Translations under genes and position numbers: made by a program | Assembly (NCBI RefSeq): GCF_003026815.1 | Contig: NZ_PYOG01000012.1 | Coordinates: 52,249-116,248, forward strand | DNA: 64,000 nucleotides | Source: Photobacterium damselae | GTDB lineage: Bacteria > Pseudomonadota > Gammaproteobacteria > Enterobacterales > Vibrionaceae | Direction of reading: 5' to 3' | In this document: piece by piece, positions 1 to 9,815 of the stretch | How positions within the stretch are numbered: the stretch's first letter is position 1 | Layout: each line of letters begins with the position of its first letter | Notes under the pieces: generated by a model | What the model was told of the DNA's origin: nothing | The model's database searches: none | What the model saw: only the letters and a program-made list of their open reading frames with translations

Positions 1-1
1 C

Positions 2-472
2 TTTGAAATGGGCAGTGAGCTAAAAGTTCACCTAACCACCACAAATACAGACAATCAAACTTGGTCATACGGTGGCGCGCTTCATACCTATTTTGATATT
101 GCGAATATTAAGCAAATTGCAATTACTGGTATGGGGGAAGAATATCAAGATAGCACTCAAGGTGGCGCTATCTGCCATGGTGAAAGTGAACTAACCTTCC
201 ACGCAGAAACTGACCGCGTTTACACACAACCAAATAACATTATTACCATTGATGATAAAGCTAACCAACGCCAGATTAACGTTGAAAACCAAGGTCATAA
301 TGCTGCTGTAATTTGGAATCCTTGGCAAGAATTGTCCATCAGTATGGGCGATATGGCTGACGATAGCTATGAGACTATGGTCTGTGTTGAATCCGCTATT
401 CATGGACAAGGTGTAACCCTAGAGCCTAATCAAGCTCATACCCTAAGTACGATCATCTCTGTTGTAAAATAA
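2..472 (+). CDS. yeaD: D-hexose-6-phosphate mutarotase (YeaD family), C-terminal part
   Basis: The open frame runs in from the left edge, so only the C-terminal half (about 156 residues) is present. It matches the aldose-1-epimerase-like YeaD family, cytoplasmic enzymes that interconvert the alpha and beta anomers of glucose-6-phosphate and related sugar phosphates. Recognisable segments are ALHTYFDI, the IWNPW stretch, SMGDMADDSYETMVCVESA and the C-terminal HTLSTIISV. In enterobacteria and vibrios yeaD usually follows gapA, which would lie left of the window. A stem-loop follows the stop. The family call is firm; the N-terminus cannot be judged. Confidence 0.88.
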   Translation, partial: FEMGSELKVHLTTTNTDNQTWSYGGALHTYFDIANIKQIAITGMGEEYQDSTQGGAICHGESELTFHAETDRVYTQPNNIITIDDKANQRQINVENQGHNAAVIWNPWQELSISMGDMADDSYETMVCVESAIHGQGVTLEPNQAHTLSTIISVVK

Positions 473-488
473 TTACTTCAGAAAAGAG

Positions 489-525
489 TAAGCCCCTAAG
501 AATATTTATTATTTTTAGGGGCTTA
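489..525. terminator. Stem-loop terminator between yeaD and the VOC gene
   Basis: Perfect 11-bp arms at 489-499 and 515-525 enclose a 15-nt AT-rich loop between two convergent genes. The T-tract on either side is poor, so efficiency is uncertain, but the position fits a shared terminator. Confidence 0.6.
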
Positions 526-560
526 TTATCACTAACTGAGCCATATTAATATTCATGGTC

Positions 561-941
561 TTAAGCCATCATAGTCGACAGCGGTTCAATAAGAACCCAA
601 CCATTACCATCAGGATCTGAAAAGGTCGCAAACCGCCCTCCCATAATCGTAATAATTTCTGATAATGCAACGCCTCGCTGACTCAATTCTTTGTGAGTAG
701 ACAGTAAATCATCTGTTTGCACAACCAGGCCTTGTACAGAGCCTGCTGCCATACCACCAAAAGGAGGAACCAAACTGATTGTGGTTTCAGCACCTTTAGG
801 CGCCAACTGAACCCAGCGTTTATGTACGTTAGATTGATGATCTCGAATTAATTCAAACCCAAGAGCATCACGATAAAAAGCCAAAGCAATACTCTGATCA
901 GTAACAGGAATTGAGACAGTATCTACTCGAGAAATGGCCAT
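561..941 (-). CDS. VOC (glyoxalase/bleomycin-resistance/dioxygenase) family protein
   Basis: A 126-residue single-domain vicinal-oxygen-chelate protein. It shows the family layout: an N-terminal strand with VDTVSIPVTD, a helix with ALAFYRDALGFEL, and a C-terminal FATFSDPDGNGWVLIEP ending in the usual metal-site glutamate. The substrate cannot be told from sequence; close relatives are annotated as glyoxalase-like. I chose the ATG at 941 because AAGGAG sits 8 nt upstream; an in-frame ATG six codons earlier lacks a ribosome site. It is convergent with yeaD, and a perfect CRP-type palindrome lies about 80 bp upstream, suggesting cAMP control. Confidence 0.8.
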   Translation of the reverse strand: MAISRVDTVSIPVTDQSIALAFYRDALGFELIRDHQSNVHKRWVQLAPKGAETTISLVPPFGGMAAGSVQGLVVQTDDLLSTHKELSQRGVALSEIITIMGGRFATFSDPDGNGWVLIEPLSTMMA

Positions 942-1601
942 TACACTCTCCTTGCACATTCAATATCGCGCCAATAAAAATGCGTAATTACCTAATTAGC
1001 TTAAGACACTTAATGTGATTTTTCTCACAAAATAAGGCCAGTCTTAAATTTGATTAAACAAAATAATCTGTGATGAAATTAAGCCATTTTCTATTTATCT
1101 GAATTGTTATTATAAAATCAACACCATTTACATTCTTGTAACCCAATATTTTTACCTTCCATTAATATGACTTAAATTTTTTTGTTTTCAGCTCAATGAC
1201 AAAAAAATAAAAAAACATGATCTATCTATTAAAACCATAAAGCATAGAGAGATAATGCTAGAAAATAACCAACTAATTTAGCAAATCATCCATTTTAATG
1301 CTTATCACTGTGATTTTTGACCATTTATCTAATAACAAAAAAATTAAAATTATCTACACTAAAAAGTACCTACATTTTTTTAACAATCAACTTGCATAAG
1401 GCATTTTTTAAGAGGATAGTAGGTTTGTGTATAAATTTTGCACAACAGTAAATGTCACAAAGAGATACGAACAATGAATTAAACGATCTTTCACTTAGTA
1501 AATCACATTGATCCGAACAGTTTAGGCTTAGAGATAAAGGATGAAATAACTATCGACTTCGCACTTATTCATTGATCAATGAAACGATTCAGGGGGCAGC
1601 C
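942..1601. other. Long AT-rich intergenic region upstream of prkA
   Basis: About 660 bp between the divergent VOC and prkA genes. Apart from the CRP-type palindrome I see no convincing small gene or structured RNA. The stretch is strongly A+T rich with many short A and T runs, as expected for a stress-gene promoter region. I looked for a sigma-54 signature, since prkA-yeaH can be NtrC-dependent in E. coli, and found none. Confidence 0.5.
1014..1029. promoter_or_regulatory. Perfect CRP-type operator
   Basis: TGTGATTTTTCTCACA matches the TGTGA-N6-TCACA CRP consensus exactly. Its centre is about 80 bp upstream of the VOC start on the minus strand and about 580 bp upstream of prkA, so the VOC gene is the likelier target. 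Confidence 0.65.
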
Positions 1602-3536
1602 ATGAGTATTTTTGACCACTATCGTCAGCGCTATGAAGAAGCCAAGGATGAAGAACTGTCATTGCAAGAATTTCTTGATATTTGTCGAGAAGATAGAAGT
1701 GCCTATGTGAACGCAGCTGAGCGCCTATTAATGGCAATTGGTGAGCCAGAAATGATTGATACGGCACTAGATCCACGCTTAAGTCGACTCTTTTCTAACC
1801 GAGTTATCGCTCGATATAAGACGTTTGAAGAATTTTATGGCATGGAAGAAGCCATCGAGCAAATTGTCTCTTACCTTAAACACGCCGCACAAGGGCTTGA
1901 AGAGCGCAAACAGATTCTTTACTTATTGGGGCCTGTTGGTGGTGGTAAGTCATCACTTGCGGAAAAACTCAAAAGTCTAATGCAGAAAGTACCCATTTAT
2001 ATTTTGACAGCAAATGGCGAGCGAAGCCCAGTTAATGATCACCCTTTTTGTTTATTTGATAAAAATGAAGACGGTGATTTGCTAAAAAATGAATACGGTA
2101 TTCCTAAACGTTATCTTAACTCCATTATGTCACCATGGGCAGCAAAACGTCTGCACGAGTTTGGTGGTGATATTACTAAGTTTAAGGTAGTCAAAGTTCG
2201 CCCATCGATTCTTGATCAAGTTGGGGTGGCAAAAACAGAACCTGGAGATGAAAATAACCAAGATATTTCATCCCTTGTTGGTAAGGTTGATATCCGCCAA
2301 CTTGAACATTTCTCACAAGATGACCCTGACGCATACAGTTATAGTGGTGCCCTCTGTAAAGCCAACCAAGGCCTTATGGAGTTTGTTGAGATGTTTAAAG
2401 CGCCACTTAAAGTTCTGCATCCTTTACTGACTGCGACTCAGGAAGGTAACTATAACGGTACTGAAGGACTCTCCGCCCTACCGTTTGATGGGATGATCCT
2501 CGCTCACTCAAACGAATCCGAGTGGCAATCTTTCCGTAATAACAAAACCAATGAGGCATTCCTAGACCGAGTCTATATTGTTAAAGTTCCTTACTGTTTA
2601 CGTATTTCGGAAGAGATGAAGATTTACGAAAAATTACTGCAAAACAGTCAGCTATCAACGGCACCGTGTTCACCAAGCACCTTAGATATTCTCGCCCGAT
2701 TCTCTGTTCTCTCTCGCTTAAAAGAACCTGAGAACTCAAGTGTTTATTCAAAGATGCGCGTCTACGATGGTGAAACGTTAAAAGATACCGATCCAAAAGC
2801 AAAATCGTATCAAGAGTATCGTGACTATGCTGGGGTTGATGAAGGAATGAATGGCCTATCCACACGATTTGCCTTCAAGATTTTATCCCGTGTCTTTAAC
2901 TTTGATCACTCAGAAGTTGCGGCAAACCCAGTACACCTCTTCTACGTACTTGAACAACAAATTGAACGAGAGCAGTTCCCGCAAGATTTGGCAGATAAAT
3001 ATCTGGAGCACTTAAAAGGGTATCTCATTCCGAAATATGTTGAATTTATCGGTAAAGAGATTCAAACCGCTTATCTTGAGTCGTACTCAGAGTATGGCCA
3101 GAATATTTTTGACCGCTATGTCAGTTATGCCGATTTCTGGATTCAAGATCAGGAGTATCGAGATCCAGAAACAGGCCAACTATTTGACCGCGCAGCTCTT
3201 AATAACGAACTGGAAAAAATCGAAAAACCAGCGGGCATTAGCAATCCAAAAGACTTCCGAAATGAAATTGTGAACTTTGTGCTTCGTGCACGAGCCAATC
3301 ATTCAGGAAAGAATCCAAACTGGACCAGCTATGAGAAGCTCCGTACTGTGATTGAGAAGAAAATGTTCTCAAATACAGAAGAGTTACTACCGGTTATTTC
3401 GTTTAATGCGAAAACCTCATCAGAAGAGCAGAAAAAACACGATGATTTTGTCGCTCGTATGATGGAAAAAGGCTATACCCGCAAACAAGTCCGCCTCCTA
3501 TCTGAATGGTATTTACGAGTTCGTAAGTCTTCATAA
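1602..3536 (+). CDS. prkA: PrkA-family AAA ATPase / serine protein kinase
   Basis: A 644-residue protein, the same length as E. coli YeaG/PrkA. An N-terminal AAA-type domain carries the P-loop GPVGGGKSS at about residues 110-117, followed by the PrkA C-terminal kinase-like domain. The family acts in the cytoplasm in stationary-phase, nitrogen-starvation and sporulation responses, and recent work on relatives suggests ATP-dependent protease activity. The start at MSIFDHYRQ is supported by AGGGGG 5 nt upstream; a frame-open ATG ten codons earlier has no such site. It heads a three-gene cluster with yeaH (50 bp downstream) and spoVR. In E. coli the prkA-yeaH pair is RpoS-dependent. Confidence 0.95.
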   Translation: MSIFDHYRQRYEEAKDEELSLQEFLDICREDRSAYVNAAERLLMAIGEPEMIDTALDPRLSRLFSNRVIARYKTFEEFYGMEEAIEQIVSYLKHAAQGLEERKQILYLLGPVGGGKSSLAEKLKSLMQKVPIYILTANGERSPVNDHPFCLFDKNEDGDLLKNEYGIPKRYLNSIMSPWAAKRLHEFGGDITKFKVVKVRPSILDQVGVAKTEPGDENNQDISSLVGKVDIRQLEHFSQDDPDAYSYSGALCKANQGLMEFVEMFKAPLKVLHPLLTATQEGNYNGTEGLSALPFDGMILAHSNESEWQSFRNNKTNEAFLDRVYIVKVPYCLRISEEMKIYEKLLQNSQLSTAPCSPSTLDILARFSVLSRLKEPENSSVYSKMRVYDGETLKDTDPKAKSYQEYRDYAGVDEGMNGLSTRFAFKILSRVFNFDHSEVAANPVHLFYVLEQQIEREQFPQDLADKYLEHLKGYLIPKYVEFIGKEIQTAYLESYSEYGQNIFDRYVSYADFWIQDQEYRDPETGQLFDRAALNNELEKIEKPAGISNPKDFRNEIVNFVLRARANHSGKNPNWTSYEKLRTVIEKKMFSNTEELLPVISFNAKTSSEEQKKHDDFVARMMEKGYTRKQVRLLSEWYLRVRKSS

Positions 3537-3586
3537 GTAACAACAGATAGGTAGATGGTTTTCAGGATGAAATAAGGGGGAAGCTT

Positions 3587-4858
3587 ATGGCGCATTTTAT
3601 TGACCGCCGATTAAACGGTAAGAATAAAAGCACCGTCAATCGACAACGCTTTCTACGTCGTCACAAGCAACAGATAAAAGAGTCTATTGCAGACGCTGTA
3701 AATAAGCGCTCGATTACTGATGTCGATAGTGGTGAAGATATTAGTATCCCATCACGCGATATTAGTGAACCAAGCTTTCACCAAGGACGTGGTGGGCAAC
3801 GTGATGTTGTCCACCCAGGTAACGACCAATTTATCCCTGGCGATCGTATCGATCGCCCACAGGGAGGCGCTGGGCAAGGTGGCTCAGGCGAAGGGCAAGC
3901 CAGTCCAGACGGTGAAGGACAAGACGAATTTGTATTCCAGATCTCCAAAGATGAATATCTTGACCTGCTTTTTGAAGATCTCGAACTACCAAATTTACAA
4001 AAGAACCAAATGAACCAAATCGTAGAATGGAAAACATTCCGTTCAGGCTATAAGTCACAAGGGGTTCCATCTAATATCGCCATTGTAAAATCCTTACAAA
4101 ACTCACTGGCTCGTCGAACCGCAATGAGTGCAGGAAAACGACGTCAGCTGCGAGAATTAGAACAAGCACTGGATCTTCTCTTTACCACAGAACCGGCTCA
4201 GCCATTAGAAGAGGCTCGAATCAAAGAAGAGATAGAAGTGCTGCGTAAAAAAATTCGTAGTGTGCCTTTTATTGATACGTTTGATTTACGTTACAAAAAC
4301 TATGAACGTCGACCTCAACCGTCCAGTCAAGCTGTTATGTTTTGCTTGATGGATGTATCAGGTTCAATGGATCAGGCAACCAAAGATATCGCTAAACGTT
4401 TTTATATCTTGCTCTACCTCTTTTTAAATCGAACCTATAAAAACGTTGATGTTGTGTTTATTCGTCACCACACCCAAGCAAAAGAAGTCGACGAACATGA
4501 ATTTTTCTACTCGCAAGAAACGGGGGGAACCATAGTCTCAAGTGCATTACGTTTGATGGATGAAATTGTCAAAAAACGTTACTCACCGGATGAATGGAAT
4601 ATTTACGCAGCACAAGCTTCAGATGGTGATAACTGGGCAGATGACTCACCAGGATGCCGAGAGCTACTTAATAAAGAAATTTTGCCTGTGACTCGATATT
4701 ACTCATACATTGAAATTACTCGTCGTGCACATCAAACCTTGTGGCGCGAATATGAAGCACTACAAGCAAGTCACGACAACTTTACGATGCAAAACATTCG
4801 TGGTGTTGATGATATCTTCCCTGTCTTCCGAGAACTTTTCAAAAAACAGGTAAGTTAA
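3587..4858 (+). CDS. yeaH: YeaH/YhbH family protein (DUF444, von Willebrand A-like)
   Basis: A 423-residue protein close to E. coli YeaH in size. The N-terminus is basic and is followed by a low-complexity Gly/Gln-rich linker (about residues 68-112). The C-terminal von Willebrand A-like fold has the MIDAS-type motif DVSGS at residues 256-260, which would bind a divalent metal. A strong ribosome site (AAGGGGGA) precedes the ATG. The family is almost always encoded beside prkA and is thought to work with the PrkA ATPase, but its molecular activity is not established. It shares the prkA-spoVR operon direction. Confidence 0.94.
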   Translation: MAHFIDRRLNGKNKSTVNRQRFLRRHKQQIKESIADAVNKRSITDVDSGEDISIPSRDISEPSFHQGRGGQRDVVHPGNDQFIPGDRIDRPQGGAGQGGSGEGQASPDGEGQDEFVFQISKDEYLDLLFEDLELPNLQKNQMNQIVEWKTFRSGYKSQGVPSNIAIVKSLQNSLARRTAMSAGKRRQLRELEQALDLLFTTEPAQPLEEARIKEEIEVLRKKIRSVPFIDTFDLRYKNYERRPQPSSQAVMFCLMDVSGSMDQATKDIAKRFYILLYLFLNRTYKNVDVVFIRHHTQAKEVDEHEFFYSQETGGTIVSSALRLMDEIVKKRYSPDEWNIYAAQASDGDNWADDSPGCRELLNKEILPVTRYYSYIEITRRAHQTLWREYEALQASHDNFTMQNIRGVDDIFPVFRELFKKQVS

Positions 4859-4863
4859 TGACA

Positions 4864-4893
4864 AATACCAATCTTGCAAAATAGATTGGTATT
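4864..4893. repeat. TACCAATC palindrome between yeaH and spoVR
   Basis: Perfect 11-bp inverted arms (AATACCAATCT at 4864-4874, its complement at 4883-4893) enclose an 8-nt loop. Similar palindromes recur in other intergenic gaps of this window. It may act as an intra-operon RNA stem-loop; there is no T-tract. Confidence 0.6.
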
Positions 4894-4944
4894 ACCAATA
4901 CACCCAAACACATGGATGTCACTTTACGTTAAGGGGAATGTATT

Positions 4945-6474
4945 ATGGCCACCAGCACTAAATCAAAAATGCTCAGTGATGGACCAGACTGGACTTTCAA
5001 TCTGCTTGAGCAATACCATCAAGAAATTAAACGTATCGCTAAGCACTACCGGTTAGATACTTACCCTAACCAAATTGAAGTTATTACAGCCGAACAGATG
5101 ATGGATGCTTATTCCAGTATCGGTATGCCTATCAACTATCACCACTGGTCTTTCGGTAAACGATTTATTGAAACCGAGCGTGGTTATAAGCATGGTCAAA
5201 TGGGGCTTGCTTATGAGATTGTTATTAACTCAGACCCTTGTATTGCTTATTTAATGGAAGAGAACACCATTACAATGCAGGCTCTTGTTATGGCGCATGC
5301 TTGTTACGGCCACAACTCATTCTTTAAAGGCAACTACCTATTTAAAACCTGGACCGATGCCAGCTCCATTATTGACTACCTCCTTTTTGCTCGTAACTAT
5401 ATTACCGATTGCGAAGAAAAATATGGCGTAGATGAGGTCGAAAAACTTCTCGATTCCTGTCATGCCTTGATGAATTATGGGGTTGATCGTTATAAACGCC
5501 CACAAAAAATCTCTTTAGTTGAAGAAACTGCCAGACAGAAAGCACGAGAAGATTATTTACAGACCCAAGTCAACGCTTTGTGGCGAACCATTCCTGTCCA
5601 TAAAGAACTAGAACAAGAAAAACCTAAAGAGCGTTTTCCATCAGAACCACAAGAAAACATATTGTATTTTTTTGAAAAACACGCACCGCTATTAGAGCCA
5701 TGGCAACGAGAAGTTGTGCGTATTGTGCGAAAAGTCAGTCAGTACTTTTACCCTCAAAAACAGACCCAAGTGATGAACGAAGGCTGGGCTACCTTTTGGC
5801 ATTACACCATTATGAATCACTTATATGATGAAGGACTAGTTTCTGAGCGCTTTATCATGGAGTTCCTTCATAGCCATACCAATGTTGTCGCGCAGCCAAG
5901 TTATAACAGCCCCTATTACAATGGTATTAACCCTTATGCTTTGGGGTTTGCTATGTTCCAAGATATTCGCCGTATTTGTGAAAACCCAACGGAAGAGGAT
6001 AAATATTGGTTCCCTGATATTGCAGGCTCTAATTGGTTGGACACAGTCCATTTTGCGATGGAAAACTTTAAAGATGAGAGTTTCATTAGCCAGTTCTTAT
6101 CGCCGAAAGTGATGCGAGATTTTAAGCTGTTTGCGGTTGATGATAATGACCGTCATAACTATGTTGAGATCAGTGCTATTCACAATGAAGAAGGCTATCG
6201 TATGATTCGAGAAAAACTCTCTTCACAATATAACCTTAGCAATAATGAACCCAATATTCAGGTGTGGAATGTCGATCTTCGAGGTGATCGTTCACTCACC
6301 TTACGCTACATTCCGCACAACCGAATTCCACTGGCTGATTCACACAAAGAAGTCATTAAACATCTACATCGTATTTGGGGGTTTGACGTTATCTTAGAGC
6401 AAGAAGAGCCCGATGGCCGCGCAAAGATCTTAGAAACCTGTCCTCCTAAAACCAATTACAATACGGAAATATAA
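4945..6474 (+). CDS. ycgB: SpoVR family protein (YcgB)
   Basis: A 509-residue SpoVR-family protein, against about 510 for E. coli YcgB. Family segments are visible near the N-terminus (YHHWSFGKRF), around HACYGHNSFFKGN and in the central NEGWATFWHYTIMNHLYDEG. The biochemical role is unknown; in Bacillus the homologue is needed for spore cortex formation, and genes of this family co-occur with prkA and yeaH. In E. coli ycgB is elsewhere; here all three are contiguous, supporting a single stress-response unit. AAGGGG lies 9 nt before the ATG. Confidence 0.94.
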   Translation: MATSTKSKMLSDGPDWTFNLLEQYHQEIKRIAKHYRLDTYPNQIEVITAEQMMDAYSSIGMPINYHHWSFGKRFIETERGYKHGQMGLAYEIVINSDPCIAYLMEENTITMQALVMAHACYGHNSFFKGNYLFKTWTDASSIIDYLLFARNYITDCEEKYGVDEVEKLLDSCHALMNYGVDRYKRPQKISLVEETARQKAREDYLQTQVNALWRTIPVHKELEQEKPKERFPSEPQENILYFFEKHAPLLEPWQREVVRIVRKVSQYFYPQKQTQVMNEGWATFWHYTIMNHLYDEGLVSERFIMEFLHSHTNVVAQPSYNSPYYNGINPYALGFAMFQDIRRICENPTEEDKYWFPDIAGSNWLDTVHFAMENFKDESFISQFLSPKVMRDFKLFAVDDNDRHNYVEISAIHNEEGYRMIREKLSSQYNLSNNEPNIQVWNVDLRGDRSLTLRYIPHNRIPLADSHKEVIKHLHRIWGFDVILEQEEPDGRAKILETCPPKTNYNTEI

Positions 6475-6489
6475 ACTGCACACAAAAGA

Positions 6490-6520
6490 AAAGGGAGAGC
6501 TTAATATAGGCTCTCCCTTT
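6490..6520. terminator. Bidirectional terminator between spoVR and fadR
   Basis: Perfect 11-bp arms (AAAGGGAGAGC at 6490-6500 and its complement at 6510-6520) flank a 9-nt loop. A-rich and T-rich flanks allow termination in both directions between the convergent genes. Confidence 0.85.
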
Positions 6521-6557
6521 ACTTATATAATCTGTAGCTCCAACGAACAAATCGTTA

Positions 6558-7409
6558 TTACTGCTCTTCTTCGTGCATATAACGCATGATCTCGTCTCGG
6601 TGCATAAACCAAATTGCACCACTATCGCGACCATAGGTACGAATACGCTCAGCAACTAATTCAGGCTGCTGATTATCACAATATGCCTGCATATCACGAT
6701 AGTAACTTAACGCCAACTGGCACGCTTCTGGCTTCATAAAGTAGTAGCCACCAACACGAGTGTAGATTTTGCGAAGGCCATTAATGGTCAGAACATATAA
6801 GGTATTGTTTGAACACTTCGCCATGCCTTGGAACATGCGGTAATCATAAAAGTTAAATGCACGAGCGCGACAAATTGCTTCACACAGTTCAGGATCATCC
6901 TTACCGTATTTATCGACAATTTTCTTCACTTCTTGTAGCAACTCAACTTTATCTTCGTTCTCTTCAATAAATTCCGCAAAGCTCTCTGCTGCAAGCAGTT
7001 TTTCACATGATTCGATCACATGCTGAATTAACTTGCTTGACTCTTCTGCATTACCTTTAACGGCATAACGCATAAAAATGCTACTGATATCAGTACGAGC
7101 TGCCAGCAGATCCGTTAATACTCGTTGTACATCCTGTCCATCTAGAGTAATCAGCGTATCTAAAATATTAAGACCCGACGTATCCATATAATTATTTACG
7201 CGGGTTGGCTTACCATGCTGAATGGTCAACCACCCATCACGAGCAAGACGCTGCAATACTTCACGTAAAGTCGTACGGGTTACACCAATCAATTCAGAAA
7301 GCTCTCGCTCCGCAGGTAAGATAGATCCCTGAGGAAAGTGATTATTCCAGATGCTTTCGATAATATATTTTTCTGCAAATGTTGCTGGGCTATCTGCCTT
7401 TATAACCAT
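6558..7409 (-). CDS. fadR: Fatty-acid-responsive transcriptional regulator FadR
   Basis: A 283-residue GntR-family regulator that binds DNA as a dimer and releases it on binding long-chain acyl-CoA. It represses fad degradation genes and activates fab genes in E. coli. The winged-helix domain (residues 1-74) is almost identical to E. coli FadR, including DNA-contacting Arg35, Arg45, Arg49 and His65. Compared with the 239-residue E. coli protein there is an acidic insertion at about residues 138-178, typical of Vibrio FadR, where it creates an extra acyl-CoA pocket. It is transcribed divergently from nhaB, a conserved vibrio arrangement. Confidence 0.97.
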   Translation of the reverse strand: MVIKADSPATFAEKYIIESIWNNHFPQGSILPAERELSELIGVTRTTLREVLQRLARDGWLTIQHGKPTRVNNYMDTSGLNILDTLITLDGQDVQRVLTDLLAARTDISSIFMRYAVKGNAEESSKLIQHVIESCEKLLAAESFAEFIEENEDKVELLQEVKKIVDKYGKDDPELCEAICRARAFNFYDYRMFQGMAKCSNNTLYVLTINGLRKIYTRVGGYYFMKPEACQLALSYYRDMQAYCDNQQPELVAERIRTYGRDSGAIWFMHRDEIMRYMHEEEQ

Positions 7410-8005
7410 TTAACTATTATCCAATTTGCTTCTTGCTTATATTTATATTGACTCATCATACCACTAGTTTTGCCATATCCCCAAACTACTTCCATTATCC
7501 TTTTTGTCGCAATTGGCCAAGATGAATATCTACAAAATGTAAACTATAAAGCATAATATTTGCGCAACTAATAACGCAAATTAGTGAACTTAGTTTGATG
7601 TTACGCAACATTCCCTTACACTTTTGCCGTTATATTAATCAGCTGAGTGTCTGGCACATTATTGCTCCCATTTTTGTGATGTAATTTTAAGAAAAGAATT
7701 AAGTTCAAGTTATTCTCTTGACTGATCTAGATCAAAAGGTAGAGTAACAAGACATGAACTTTGGGAGTGAAATGGATGTGACTGCCTGCTTTAAGTTAAA
7801 CACCATATTTACCGCTTAATTCAAGTAATAACCTTACTATTGAAGCAGTTAAAGCATCACAACTTATGGTTTTTAGCTTAGAGGTCTCAATAATTCATCG
7901 TTACCTACTATTGCACGGAGCAATGTAAGTAACTCGGCCTATTGATTACTTAAGGTACTGCAGCCAGTTCTCTGTATTAACACATAATTATAAGAGACCG
8001 TTTAC
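7410..8005. other. fadR-nhaB divergent intergenic region
   Basis: About 600 bp. It holds an FNR-like palindrome at 7722-7735, a plausible promoter toward nhaB (TTGACT at 7718, TAGAGT at 7740), a 21-codon open frame at 7754-7819, and a possible 9-bp stem pairing 7786-7794 with 7840-7848. The long nhaB leader may be structured, but I recognise no known riboswitch. Confidence 0.45.
7722..7735. promoter_or_regulatory. FNR-like palindrome upstream of nhaB
   Basis: CTGATCTAGATCAA differs from the FNR consensus TTGAT-N4-ATCAA at one position and overlaps a plausible -35 (TTGACT, 7718-7723). If functional it would more likely repress than activate the promoter reading toward nhaB. Confidence 0.35.
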
Positions 8006-9595
8006 ATGGCTATATCTCTAGGGAACGCCTTTATCAAAAATTTCCTCGGTAAGGCGCCCGATTGGTACAAAGTTGCAATTATTGCATTTTTAATTATTAA
8101 CCCTATTGTTTTCTTCCTTGTTGATCCTTTTGTTGCTGGTTGGCTTTTGGTGGTTGAATTTATCTTCACCCTAGCCATGGCACTGAAGTGTTACCCGCTC
8201 CAACCTGGTGGCTTACTGGCTATTGAAGCCGTTGCTATTGGGATGACTAGCCCAGAGCAAGTAAAACACGAATTGGTTGCCAATATTGAAGTTCTACTGC
8301 TACTTGTGTTTATGGTGGCAGGTATCTACTTCATGAAGCAGCTGCTACTGTTTATCTTCACCAAGATCTTAATTGGTATTCGCTCAAAAGTTTTATTGTC
8401 GTTGGCATTTTGTGTCATGGCCGCATTTCTTTCCGCTTTCTTAGATGCTTTAACTGTTATTGCGGTTGTTATTAGCGTAACAGTTGGTTTTTACAGCATC
8501 TATCACAAGGTAGCTTCCGAACAAGATCCAAATAGCCAGCATGACCACACCTCTGATGAAAATGTGCAGGAAGTGAGTCGTGATGACCTAGAAAACTATC
8601 GTGCTTTTTTACGTAGCTTATTAATGCATGCTGGTATCGGTACCGCTTTAGGTGGCGTAACAACCATGGTTGGTGAGCCACAGAACTTGATTATTGCCGA
8701 TCAAGCTGGCTGGCAGTTTGGTGAGTTTATTATCCGCATGGCTCCAGTGACAGTGCCTGTATTTATCTGTGGTCTACTCACCTGTATTTTGGTCGAAAAG
8801 TTCCACTTATTCGGATATGGCGCTCGGTTACCAGAAAATGTACGTAAGATCTTAGTTGATTTTGATAATGAAGAGCGTAAAAGTCGCACTAACCTCGACT
8901 ATGCCAAGTTAATCATTCAAGTTGTGATTGCTGTATGGTTAATTGTAGGTTTGGCTCTGCACCTTGCCGCGGTTGGCTTAATTGGTCTTACTGTGATTAT
9001 TCTGGCAACATCATTTACCGGGATCACCGAAGAGCATGCACTGGGTAAAGCGTTTGAAGAAGCGCTACCTTTTACGGCACTATTAGCGGTATTTTTCTCT
9101 ATCGTTGCCGTTATTATCGACCAACATCTGTTTGCACCTATTATTCAATGGGTACTGAGTATGGAAGGCAGCGCTCAGCTCACTATGTTCTATGTCGCAA
9201 ATGGTATTTTGTCGATGGTGTCAGATAACGTCTTTGTTGGTACGGTATACATCAACGAAGTTAAAGCAGCTCTGCTTGATGGTGTCATTACTCGCGATCA
9301 ATTCGACATGCTAGCCGTAGCAATCAATACCGGAACGAACCTACCATCGGTTGCAACACCAAATGGTCAAGCAGCATTCTTATTTGCTCTAACTTCGGCA
9401 ATTGCACCACTGATTCGTCTTTCTTACGGTCGTATGGTCTATATGGCGCTGCCGTATACGATTGTACTGACATTAGTAGGTCTTGCTGGTATTGAGTTAC
9501 TTCTTGTACCAATGACCCATTGGTTCGAAGCTACTGGTTGGTTAACCGCTCCTGCAGCAGAAGCCATTCAAGCTGTTGTCCCTGCGGCTCATTAA
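8006..9595 (+). CDS. nhaB: Na+/H+ antiporter NhaB
   Basis: A 529-residue integral inner-membrane antiporter that expels Na+ in exchange for protons, important for sodium and pH homeostasis in marine vibrios. The N-terminus ([20 protein letters not shown]) is characteristic, and about a dozen hydrophobic segments follow. The conserved TMVGEPQNL and [13 protein letters not shown] motifs are present. Length matches vibrio NhaB. The ribosome site is weak. It sits between fadR and dsbB, the usual vibrio order, and is followed by a strong terminator. The call is secure. Confidence 0.97.
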   Translation: MAISLGNAFIKNFLGKAPDWYKVAIIAFLIINPIVFFLVDPFVAGWLLVVEFIFTLAMALKCYPLQPGGLLAIEAVAIGMTSPEQVKHELVANIEVLLLLVFMVAGIYFMKQLLLFIFTKILIGIRSKVLLSLAFCVMAAFLSAFLDALTVIAVVISVTVGFYSIYHKVASEQDPNSQHDHTSDENVQEVSRDDLENYRAFLRSLLMHAGIGTALGGVTTMVGEPQNLIIADQAGWQFGEFIIRMAPVTVPVFICGLLTCILVEKFHLFGYGARLPENVRKILVDFDNEERKSRTNLDYAKLIIQVVIAVWLIVGLALHLAAVGLIGLTVIILATSFTGITEEHALGKAFEEALPFTALLAVFFSIVAVIIDQHLFAPIIQWVLSMEGSAQLTMFYVANGILSMVSDNVFVGTVYINEVKAALLDGVITRDQFDMLAVAINTGTNLPSVATPNGQAAFLFALTSAIAPLIRLSYGRMVYMALPYTIVLTLVGLAGIELLLVPMTHWFEATGWLTAPAAEAIQAVVPAAH

Positions 9596-9627
9596 GAAGC
9601 AAGAGTTTTAGACTAGGTAACAAAATA

Positions 9628-9662
9628 TCATAAGGCCAGTTTACTTATTACTGGCCTTATGA
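9628..9662 (+). terminator. Strong stem-loop after nhaB
   Basis: Perfect 13-bp arms at 9628-9640 and 9650-9662 enclose a 9-nt loop 32 bp after the nhaB stop. The downstream T-run is short, but the stem is long. Confidence 0.75.
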
Positions 9663-9815
9663 TTGAATCTTTGCCAATTTCAAAGGTCATAGATAAGTAG
9701 TTACCTAAGAGCAAAAACCTTGTAGCTTCAATTAATTAGTTATATATGATTACCCAACCAATGATGCTCTACCTAAACAGGAAGCATTGGTGTTCCAATA
9801 TCAGAGAATGACATA

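Noticed and set aside
7651..7666. CTGGCAC...TTGCT resembling a sigma-54 promoter upstream of nhaB
   Set aside because: The GG and GC dinucleotides are 9 nt apart rather than the required 10, so binding is unlikely.
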